Shown one piece after another: positions 1 through 7,405 of a stretch of 15,146 bases of DNA. A program made the position numbers and the translations under genes. How positions within the stretch are numbered: position 1 is the stretch's first letter; each line of letters begins with the position of its first letter. The stretch is from CAYFXE01 sp964347035. GTDB lineage: Bacteria > Acidobacteriota > Aminicenantia > Aminicenantales > Aminicenantaceae. Below the pieces are notes generated by a model that had not been told where the DNA came from, did not search any database, and saw nothing but the letters and a program-made list of their open reading frames with translations. The DNA is taken from the NCBI GenBank assembly GCA_964347035.1, contig CAYFXE010000056.1, positions 1 through 15,146 of the forward strand. The letters run 5' to 3'.

Positions 1-46
1 CTATGTTCAAATGCGGCTTCGTCCGCTCAAACTTTGCCCTTGCCAT
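1..46 (-). CDS. tuf: Elongation factor Tu, 5' end (partial, cut by window edge)
   Basis: The first 15 codons of EF-Tu are visible, reading M-A-R-A-K-F-E-R-T-K-P-H-L-N-I before the window ends. This is the characteristic EF-Tu N-terminus that precedes the G1 loop. EF-Tu is the cytoplasmic GTPase that delivers aminoacyl-tRNA to the ribosomal A site. The start ATG at 46-44 is fixed by an excellent Shine-Dalgarno, GGAGGTGA at 59-52, eight bases upstream counted from GGAGG. It is the last gene of the rpsL-rpsG-fusA-tuf unit and lies 81 bases after the fusA stop, across two small hairpins. A second tuf copy ends at the other edge of the window, so this genome has two tuf genes. Only the N-terminus is seen, so integrity of the rest cannot be judged. 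Confidence 0.96.
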   Translation of the reverse strand, partial: MARAKFERTKPHLNI

Positions 47-51
47 TTCTT

Positions 52-59
52 TCACCTCC
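52..59 (-). promoter_or_regulatory. Shine-Dalgarno of tuf
   Basis: GGAGGTGA on the minus strand, almost fully complementary to the 16S rRNA 3' end, eight bases (from GGAGG) before the tuf ATG. It is the strongest ribosome binding site in the window, matching the need for very high EF-Tu output. Confidence 0.85.
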
Positions 60-70
60 AATCATATTGT

Positions 71-114
71 GCCTCTTTAGAGGCCATCTTTCTTAAAGGT
101 CCGGTAATGGACCT
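71..114 (-). promoter_or_regulatory. Two tandem hairpins in the fusA-tuf spacer
   Basis: The 81-base fusA-tuf spacer contains two perfect inverted repeats. The first in transcription order (114-97) is AGGTCC, a 6-base loop, GGACCT. The second (84-71) is GCCTC, loop TAAA, GAGGC. Neither is followed by a run of U, so they are not classical intrinsic terminators. They could be an RNA processing or stability element, or a structure that modulates tuf relative to fusA. The function is inferred; the pairing is seen directly. Confidence 0.5.
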
Positions 115-127
115 CCATCTCGTCCGT

Positions 128-2224
128 CTATCGATGAACGGGAATCCGGCCTTCAATGCGCGCCACGATGTCTTCCATCACTCGAGGAGGAACCGGTTCG
201 TACCTGGAAAATTCCATAGAAAAAAGGCCTCTTCCTTGAGTAATCGTTCGAAAAGCTGTGGCATAGCCGAACATCTCGGCCAAAGGAACGAGGATCTTGA
301 TCAGTCTTGATCCGCCACGCATGTCCATTTCTTCTATCTTTCCCCGCCGGGTGTTGGTGTCGCTGACGATATCTCCGAGATACTCCTCAGGAGAGACAAT
401 CACTAGGCTCATGATAGGCTCGAGAAGAACCGGATCGGCCTTGGCAGCAGCATCCTTAAAGGCCAAGGATCCCGCAATCTTATAAGCGATCGCCGATGAG
501 TCGACCTCGTGGGAGGATCCATCGACAAGCCTGGCCTTGACATCGATCATGGCGAAGCCGGCCAGAATGCCTATCTCCATCGCCTCTTTGATACCCTTCT
601 CAACAGAGTGGATGAATTCTTTGGGTATAATTCCTCCTGAAATCTCATTGACGAACTGAAATCCTCCACCGCTCTTCAACGGCTCGACCACGATCTTACA
701 ATGTCCGTACTGGCCTCTTCCTCCGGTTTGACGGACGTACTTCCCCTCGCCTTCAGCCATCCCGAGGATGGTCTCTTTGTAGGCCACTTGAGGCTTCCCC
801 AAATTGGCCTTGACCCCGAACTCCCTGGCCATTCGATCCATCAGGACTTCGAGATGAAGCTCGCCCATTCCATAAACCAGAGTCTGTCCTGTCGAAGTAT
901 CTTGTTTCACTTGGAATGTGGGATCCTCCTTCATCAATCTGGATAAAGAATCACCCAGTTTTGTATGCTCCTTTGCTGATTTCGGTTCGATATATGCAGA
1001 TATGACAGGTTCTGGAAATTGTATCCGCTCTAGAACCAAAGGACGGCTTCTTTCACACAGAGTATCCCCTGTGCTGGTATTTTTCATCGAACCCGTGGCG
1101 GCTATATCCCCAGCATATATTTCCTTAATATCTTTTCTTTTGTTGGAATGCATTTCTAAGAGGCGCGAAATCCTCTCCACCTCTCCTTTGGCCGAGTTGT
1201 AAACGTTCGCTCCGACTCGGGTCTTTCCAGAATAAACCCTGAAAAAAGATAGAGTTCCTACGAATGGGTCGTTCATGATTTTAAACACCAACGCTGAAAA
1301 AGGCTCTTCGTCCGACGCTTCTCTCTCCTCGATATCCATTGTGCGTGGGTGATGGCCCCGAACTGGGGGGATATCAACAGGAGAAGGAAGATAGTCGACC
1401 ACAGCATCGAGCAGGGGATGAACGCCCTTGTTCTTGAAAGAAGCTCCGAAAAGAACGGGAACAAATTGGAGAGAAATCGTTCCCTGGCGGATAGCTCTTT
1501 TTATTTCCTCAGCGGATATCTCCTCACCGCTCAAGTATCTTTCCATCAGTTGGTCGCTCGTATCGCTGAGTTGTTCGAGCATGGCGTTTCTCTTGTTTTC
1601 GGCTTCCTGTTTGTATTCCTCCGAGACGGGCCTGACCTCAAACTTAGTTCCTAATAAATCATCTCCCCAATCAATCTCTTTCATCTCGACTAGATCGACG
1701 ACCCCTCTGAAATTCTCCTCTCTTCCCAAAGGAATCTGGATAACTAGAGGCTTTGCGGAGAGTTTTGTTTCCATTTCCTTAATGGCTTTTTCAGGATTAA
1801 CTCCAATTCTATCCATCTTGTTGATATAAACGATTCTCGGAACTCTATACCGATCGGCCTGACGCCACACTGTCTCGGACTGAGGCTCCACGCCCCCTAC
1901 GCCGCAGAGGATGATGATGGCTCCATCCAACACTCTCAACGAGCGTTCAACCTCGACAGTAAAATCCACGTGTCCAGGGGTATCGATGACATTGATTTGG
2001 TGGTTTTTCCAGGTACAGGTGGTGGCGGCCGAAGTTATGGTGATTCCTCGTTCCTGTTCCTGCGCCATCCAATCCATAACTGCTGTGCCTTCATCCACCT
2101 CTCCCATCTTGTAGGTGATTCCAGTGTAGAAGAGAATCCGCTCCGTTGTGGTAGTCTTCCCCGCATCGATATGGGCCATCAGCCCGATGTTTCTCACTCG
2201 TTCGATTGGGTGTCTTCGCGCCAA
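128..2224 (-). CDS. fusA: Elongation factor G (translocase GTPase)
   Basis: A 698-residue EF-G, the GTPase that drives tRNA/mRNA translocation and, with RRF, ribosome recycling. The G domain motifs are all present: A-H-I-D-A-G-K-T (17-24), R-G-I-T-I (59-63), D-T-P-G-H (81-85) and N-K-M-D (135-138). Domain II follows, and the domain IV region S-S-H-E-V-D-S-S retains the tip histidine expected for translocation. Length is normal for the family (about 690-705). The start is unusual: the codon at 2224-2222 is TTG. The N-terminus M-A-R-R-H-P matches EF-G exactly there, GGAG at 2235-2232 sits seven bases upstream, and no in-frame ATG or GTG exists before the upstream stop. The gene ends in TAG. It is third in the rpsL-rpsG-fusA-tuf unit, 50 bases after rpsG. 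Confidence 0.98.
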   Translation of the reverse strand: MARRHPIERVRNIGLMAHIDAGKTTTTERILFYTGITYKMGEVDEGTAVMDWMAQEQERGITITSAATTCTWKNHQINVIDTPGHVDFTVEVERSLRVLDGAIIILCGVGGVEPQSETVWRQADRYRVPRIVYINKMDRIGVNPEKAIKEMETKLSAKPLVIQIPLGREENFRGVVDLVEMKEIDWGDDLLGTKFEVRPVSEEYKQEAENKRNAMLEQLSDTSDQLMERYLSGEEISAEEIKRAIRQGTISLQFVPVLFGASFKNKGVHPLLDAVVDYLPSPVDIPPVRGHHPRTMDIEEREASDEEPFSALVFKIMNDPFVGTLSFFRVYSGKTRVGANVYNSAKGEVERISRLLEMHSNKRKDIKEIYAGDIAATGSMKNTSTGDTLCERSRPLVLERIQFPEPVISAYIEPKSAKEHTKLGDSLSRLMKEDPTFQVKQDTSTGQTLVYGMGELHLEVLMDRMAREFGVKANLGKPQVAYKETILGMAEGEGKYVRQTGGRGQYGHCKIVVEPLKSGGGFQFVNEISGGIIPKEFIHSVEKGIKEAMEIGILAGFAMIDVKARLVDGSSHEVDSSAIAYKIAGSLAFKDAAAKADPVLLEPIMSLVIVSPEEYLGDIVSDTNTRRGKIEEMDMRGGSRLIKILVPLAEMFGYATAFRTITQGRGLFSMEFSRYEPVPPRVMEDIVARIEGRIPVHR

Positions 2225-2231
2225 TTCTCCG

Positions 2232-2235
2232 CTCC
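2232..2235 (-). promoter_or_regulatory. Shine-Dalgarno that selects the TTG start of fusA
   Basis: GGAG on the minus strand, seven bases before TTG. A second GGAG at 2230-2227 is only two bases from the TTG and probably too close. A nearby out-of-frame ATG (about 2238) reads into a different frame and has no good site, so the TTG is preferred. Confidence 0.6.
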
Positions 2236-2274
2236 ATTTTAACTTGAGTCAAATTCATACTCATAAAGAGGAGA

Positions 2275-2745
2275 CTACCATCTATAATGAGCAAATGCTC
2301 TGTTGGCTTCAGCCATCTTATGGGTATCTTCTTTTTTCTTTATAGCTCCTCCGCGATTGTTCACGGCATCTATGATTTCAGTCGAGAGTTTATCCACCAT
2401 GCTCTTTCCACTCCGTTCTCGTGCATACCGAATAAGCCATCGAACAGCCAGAGAGGTGGATCGATTCAAATGGACCTCTATCGGAACCTGGTACGTGGCT
2501 CCCCCAACCCTTCTTGACTTTGTCTCCAGCATCGGTCGGGTGTTTTCCACGGCCTTCTCGAACATCTTAAGAGGATCCTCTTTAGACTTCTGTTTCACCT
2601 GTTCCATGGACCGGTAGATGATCGTCTCAGCCAAACTCTTCTTTCCCTCAGCCATCACAGTGTTAACAAATTTAGAAATAAGTGTGCTTCCGTAAAACGG
2701 GTCAGGCTTCAGTGTCTTCTTCTTAACCTTTCCTCTTCGAGGCAT
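2275..2745 (-). CDS. rpsG: Small ribosomal subunit protein uS7
   Basis: A 156-residue S7, the primary binding protein that nucleates folding of the 16S rRNA 3' major (head) domain and lines the E-site exit. It opens M-P-R-R-G and contains the family core K-F-V-N-T-V-M, the R-R-V-G-G-A-T-Y-Q-V-P segment and the C-terminal A-N-R-A-F-A-H-Y-R-W. Length is standard (156). The ATG at 2745 is preceded by AAGGAG six bases upstream, which overlaps the rpsL stop region. Only 11 bases separate it from rpsL, pointing to co-translation. S7 is the autogenous repressor of the str operon in Escherichia coli, but the 11-base spacer here leaves no room for the E. coli-type intercistronic target. The stop is TAG. 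Confidence 0.98.
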   Translation of the reverse strand: MPRRGKVKKKTLKPDPFYGSTLISKFVNTVMAEGKKSLAETIIYRSMEQVKQKSKEDPLKMFEKAVENTRPMLETKSRRVGGATYQVPIEVHLNRSTSLAVRWLIRYARERSGKSMVDKLSTEIIDAVNNRGGAIKKKEDTHKMAEANRAFAHYRW

Positions 2746-2756
2746 CTATGACTCCT

Positions 2757-3146
2757 TTATTCAGCAATCCTTCTTTCTTTCGGCTTTTTGGATCCATATT
2801 TTGACCGTCCCTTTAAACGGTTCTCAACACCTTCACAATCCAGTGTTCCCCGTATGACGTGATACCGGACTCCAGGTAAATCCTTCACTCTTCCTCCTCG
2901 AATGAGAACAATCGAGTGTTCTTGAAGATTGTGTCCGATTCCAGGAATATAGCCTGTCACTTCGACATTATTGGTCAACCGTATCCTGGCCACTTTTCTC
3001 ATGGCCGAATTCGGCTTCTTTGGTGTTGTCGTAAACACTCGGGTACACACCCCTCTTTTCTGGGGACACCTCTCCAGGGCAGGAGACTTGCTTTTATCTC
3101 TTTTACTCGCTCTCCCTTTCCTCACGAGTTGGTTCACAGTCGGCAC
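2757..3146 (-). CDS. rpsL: Small ribosomal subunit protein uS12
   Basis: A 129-residue S12, part of the decoding centre that monitors codon-anticodon pairing. It starts at GTG (3146-3144), with AAGGAG at 3160-3155 eight bases upstream, giving M-P-T-V-N-Q-L-V-R-K. The decoding loop T-T-T-P-K-K-P-N-S-A keeps Lys43, and R-V-K-D-L-P-G-V-R keeps Lys88 and Asp89. These are the E. coli Lys42/Lys87 streptomycin-resistance positions and the methylthiolated Asp88 counted without Met. The protein therefore looks streptomycin-sensitive. It is slightly longer than E. coli S12 (124), with a basic C-terminal tail K-P-K-E-R-R. It is the first gene after the internal promoter at 3247-3219 and ends in TAA. Confidence 0.98.
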   Translation of the reverse strand: MPTVNQLVRKGRASKRDKSKSPALERCPQKRGVCTRVFTTTPKKPNSAMRKVARIRLTNNVEVTGYIPGIGHNLQEHSIVLIRGGRVKDLPGVRYHVIRGTLDCEGVENRLKGRSKYGSKKPKERRIAE

Positions 3147-3184
3147 GATATCAGCTCCTTAACAGTCTTCTAGATTTATCCATT

Positions 3185-3205
3185 CTCAGGGTAGAATTCC
3201 CTCAG
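3185..3205 (-). promoter_or_regulatory. Hairpin in the rpsL 5' leader
   Basis: In the transcript, CTGAGGG and CCCTGAG flank a 7-base loop. They form six base pairs plus one G-G mismatch within the leader of about 65 bases between the predicted start site and rpsL. No U-run follows, so it is not a terminator. A role as an autoregulatory or stabilising leader structure is possible but unproven. Confidence 0.4.
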
Positions 3206-3218
3206 CATGAATGTTCGG

Positions 3219-3247
3219 ATAATAGCAAAAACGCTATGCTATGTCAA
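3219..3247 (-). promoter_or_regulatory. Strong sigma70-type promoter for rpsL-rpsG-fusA-tuf
   Basis: On the minus strand a perfect -35 box TTGACA (3247-3242) is followed by a 17-base spacer and TATTAT (3224-3219), a five-of-six match to the -10 consensus. Transcription should start around 3215-3212, leaving a 5' leader of about 65 bases before the rpsL GTG. It begins 27 bases after the rpoC stop, so the str genes can be transcribed independently of rpoBC. I see no terminator between the rpoC stop and this promoter, so readthrough from rpoC is also likely. The -10 and spacer contain the inverted repeat ATAGC-N6-GCTAT (3222-3237), a possible operator. Confidence 0.85.
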
Positions 3248-3273
3248 GGAAATAAAGGAAGTTAGAGCCAATT

Positions 3274-6200
3274 TTACTGTTGGAGTTCAAGGTCCAATTC
3301 TTTAGCTTCTTCCTCTTTTTCTTCCTTAATCTCAAGATTCCTATAAAATCTATAACCCGTTCCAGCAGGAATCAGCCGCCCCATGATGATATTCTCTTTG
3401 AGCCTTCGAAGATGATCGACTTTCCCGTACAGGCTTGCCTCGGTTAAAACCCTTGTCGTTTCCTGGAAGGAGGCAGCGGAGATGAAACTATCTGTACTCA
3501 GAGCGCTCTTGGTGATGCCAAGGAGCAGTGGTCTGGCTTTTGCAGGCTTACCTCCCTTTTCCATAACTCTCTCGTTTTCCTCTTGGAATACGAACTTATC
3601 CACCTGTTCATCAACCAAAAATTCAGTATCTCCGACTTCTTCCACCTTAACCCATCGTAGCATCTGGCGGATGATGATTTCAATATGCTTATCATTGATG
3701 GTCACGCCTTGCAACCTGTAAACCTCTTGAATTTCTCGTAAGAGATATTCCGCCAGCTCTTTTTCTCCCAGAACCTTCAGGATATCATGAGGATTGACCG
3801 GCCCATCCATCAGAGGTATTCCTGCCTTGACTTTTTCTGCTTCTCCCACACTCAGATGAGCGCCCTTAGGAATAAAGTATTCCTTCTCGCTCCCTCGCTC
3901 ATCTTGCACCGTAATCTTGCGGTGCCCCCTGACCAGGCCTCCAAACTTCACGACACCATCTATCTCTGATATCACAGCCGGAACCTTAGGCCTTCTGGCT
4001 TCAAACAGTTCTTCAGCCCGGGGAAGACCGCCCGTGATATCCTTCGTGCGGGCGACCTCGCGTGGGATCTTGGCCAAGATATCGCCGGCAGAAACTTCGT
4101 CATTGTCTTTCACTTCAAGGTTCGCCCCAGAGGGCAGGAAGTACTTTCTCAAGACTTTCTTGTTTTTGCTCTTGATGATGATCTGGGGCTGCATCTTTTC
4201 TTCCTTGGGGACGGTAATGACCGGACTGATTTTGCCTGTAAATTCATCCTGAATTTCTTCCATAGTCACACCCAGGACAACATCATGAAAATGGACATAG
4301 CCTGCCTCTTCGGTGAGGATGAACGTATTAAAGGGATCCCATTCGGCAAACTCTTGGTGAGCCTTGACTTCCTCCCCATCCTCCATCAAGATCTTGGCTC
4401 CGTACGGGACTTGATAATGCTCGACTTCTCGGCCACGATGATCTAGGATGGCGATGTTGGCAGTTCGGTTGACGACAATCAAGGCTCCTTCCTTCTCGAC
4501 TGATTTTAGGTTATTGAATTTGATGATGCCCTTATTCTCGGCTTCCAGCTTGGATCTTTCTGTGCCCCTCATAGCGATCCCTCCCACATGGAAGGTGCGC
4601 ATGGTCAACTGTGTTCCTGGCTCACCGATGGATTGAGCCGCAGTGATGCCGACGGCCTCTCCGAGTTCGACAGAATGTCCCGTGGCCATATCTCGGCCAT
4701 AGCACAGCTGACAGACACCCCTCTTCGACTCACAAGTCAAAAGCGAACGGATTTTCACTCTTTCAATGCCCAACTCCTGCAGCTTTTGAGCTACCACTTC
4801 GCTGATTTCTTCGTTCATATCGACAATCACTTCATCAGTATCAGGATGAACCATTCTCTCAAGCGAGGTCCGACCGACGATACGATCAACAAACGGTTCG
4901 ATGAGCTCTCCGTTTTCAACAATGGCGGAGACGCTCACTCCCTTCAGCGTTCCACAATCATGTTCATCGACGATAACCTCCTGGGCCACATCCACCAACT
5001 TTCGTGTCAAATAACCGGAGTTTGCCGTTTTCAAAGCCGTATCGGCAAGACCTTTCCGGGCGCCGTGGGTAGAAATGAAGTACTGGAGAACGTTCAGCCC
5101 TTCCCTTAAGTTAGAAATGATGGGTGTTTCGATAATTTCACCGGAGGGTTTACTCATCAGTCCTCTCATTCCGGCCAGCTGACGGATCTGTTGCTTGTTC
5201 CCTCTTGAGCCAGAATCTGCCATGACAAACAGAGGATTCAACTTCTTCCCCTCGAAGCTTAGCCTCTTCATCGTATCGATCATCGTGTTCGAAACTTTAT
5301 CGGTGACTGAGCCCCAAATTTCGACGACACGGTTGAATCGTTCTCCCGCCGATATAGTCCCGTCCTGGTAGAGGTTTTCTATTTTCTGGACTTCATTCTG
5401 AGCCTTTTGGATGAGTTTGGTTTTCTCTTCAGGAATAACAAAATCATCGATCCCCAGAGAAAACCCGGCTTGGGTGGCATAGTTAAAACCTAGCTCCTTC
5501 ATCTTGTCCAGCATCTCTATGGNNNNNNNNNNGTTTGTTCAAGGCCAACCCTCAGATAAGTATAGAACACGAGGCTCTCGAGTCCTTTCTTCCTCAGCAT
5601 CCCGTTGACAAACGGAACGCCTTCGGGGAGGATGTTATTGAAAATAATTCTTCCAGGAGTGGTTTCTACAAGTTCTTGAGGCTTCTCGGTGACAGGACAG
5701 GTCAAGACAGCTTGATCATCATAATACGTTGATAGATTCATGAAAGGGGCATTGAACTTAACCTTTACCTTGGCATGAAGATTCACTTCTTTATTCTCGA
5801 AGGCAAGCAGAACCACTTCTGGAGAGGTAAATATCCGTCCTTCTCCCTTCTCTCCCTGTTTCTCAAGGGTTACATAATAGCACCCGAGGACCATATCTTG
5901 GCTGGGAATGGCTAGGGGTCTTCCATGAGCTGGGGAAAGGATGTTGTTGGTCGAAAGCATCAACGTCTGTGCCTCGACCTGAGCCTCAACCGAGAGGGGG
6001 ATATGGACAGCCATCTGGTCTCCGTCGAAATCTGCGTTGAAGGCGGCGCAGACAAGTGGATGGATCTGGATGGCCTTTCCCTCTACGAGGATAGGATCGA
6101 AGGCCTGAATTCCCAACCGATGAAGAGTGGGGGCTCGGTTAAGCAGAATGGGGTGTTCCTTAACGACTTCTTCAAGATAGTCCCAAACCTCTGGCCTCTC

Positions 6201-7403
6201 CTGTTCATGCCATTCCCGGGCCACTTTAACACTTGGCACCAATCCTTCCTTCTCTAATTTATGAAAAATGAAAGGTTTAAACAGTTCTAAGGCCATTTTT
6301 TTAGGTAATCCACACTGATTCAGCTTTAGCTCTGGTCCGACGACAATAACCGATCGGCCTGAATAATCGACACGTTTTCCGAGAAGGTTCTGACGGAATC
6401 TCCCCTGCTTGCCCCGTAGGGCTTCGCTCAGCGATTTCAACGGACGACGGTTGGCTCCGAGATGAACCCGTCCTCTTTTCCCGTTATCAAACAGAGCATC
6501 GACGGCCTCTTGTAGCATCCTCTTCTCATTGCGGATAATCAGCTCAGGGGCCTTAAGTTCTATCAGCTTTTTCAGGCGATTGTTCCGATTTATAACTCTT
6601 CGATAAAGATCATTCAGATCAGAGGTGGCAAACCGGCCACCATCCAAACGAACCAAAGGCCTGAGATCAGGGGGGATGACCGGAATGACATCGAGGATCA
6701 TCCACTCCGCCCGGTTTCCCGATTTTTTCAAAGCTTTGAACACCCTTAACCTCTTAGCATGACGCAACCTTCGCTGCTGAGAGGTCTCCTTCTTCATCAA
6801 TCTTCGGAGTCGCTCGGCCTCTTTGTTGATGTTGATCTTATCGAGAAGAGCTTTGATGGATTCAGCCCCGATAGAGGCCTCGAACTTATCCCCGAATTCT
6901 TCTTGGGCTTCTTTGTACTCCTCCTCGGAGAGGAGTTGTTTTTCCTTAAGCGGGGTATCCCCTGGATCGGTCACGATGTATGATTCAAAATACAGGACTT
7001 TTTCCAGATCTTTTATCGAGAGATCAAGGACCAAGCCGATTCGACTGGGAGTGCCTTTAAAAAACCAAATATGAGCCACTGGAGAAGCCAGTTGGATGTG
7101 CCCCATGCGTTCGCGACGGACTTTGGATCGAGTGACCTCCACTCCGCATCTTTCGCAAATGATCCCCCTGTATTTCATCCTTTTGTATTTTCCACAGAGA
7201 CACTCGTAATCATTAATAGGGCCAAAAATCTTGGCGCAGAAGAGCCCGTCCTTTTCGGGTTTGAACGTCCGGTAATTTATAGTTTCTGGTTTGGTAACCT
7301 CTCCCCATGACCAGCTTTTCACCTTCTCAGGAGAGGCGATGCTGATCCGGACTCGATCAAAGTCCGTTCTTGGTTTTCCTCCCATGGTCTGTCGGCTATC
7401 CAT
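3274..7403 (-). CDS. rpoC: DNA-directed RNA polymerase subunit beta' (interrupted by a 10-N assembly gap)
   Basis: The beta' subunit of RNA polymerase, read in two pieces (7403 to about 5533, and 5522 to 3274) either side of the N run at 5523-5532. Closing the gap with a one-base overlap gives 1372 residues. Seen in order: the N-terminal zinc site (Cys68, 70, 83, 86); the clamp; the lid/rudder region ending K-R-V-D-Y-S-G-R-S; the Mg-binding N-A-D-F-D-G-D (456-462, Asp458/460/462); the bridge helix around 768-804; the second zinc site Cys813, 887, 894, 897; the trigger loop with an SI3 insertion; and an acidic, glutamate-rich C-terminus. SI3 is typical of Proteobacteria and other diderm groups. 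The ATG at 7403 is two bases after the rpoB TAA, with AGGAG at 7415-7411 inside the rpoB end, so the two subunits are translationally coupled. An internal Met7 start is less likely because it lacks that spacing. Confidence 0.97.
5523..5532. other. Assembly gap (10 N) inside rpoC
   Basis: Ten undetermined bases. In the coding strand the left side ends CAA-AC and the right side resumes CC-ATA-GAG-ATG. With all ten counted, the frame hits a stop just after the gap. A one-base overlap (CAA-ACC-ATA-GAG) gives Q-T-I-E-M-L-D, which has the right length against other beta' proteins. The gap is therefore most likely a scaffolding artefact rather than missing DNA. Confidence 0.9.
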
Positions 7404-7405
7404 AG

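Noticed and set aside
2091..2294. Possible short upstream reading frame overlapping the fusA start in another frame
   Set aside because: No Shine-Dalgarno before its ATGs, and its downstream part is simply fusA out of frame.
3248..3273. Terminator after rpoC
   Set aside because: No stem-loop or U-run lies between the rpoC stop and the rpsL promoter.
4588..5109. 173-codon open frame on the plus strand, antisense to rpoC
   Set aside because: Shadow of the rpoC frame over the second zinc site and bridge helix; no family resemblance.
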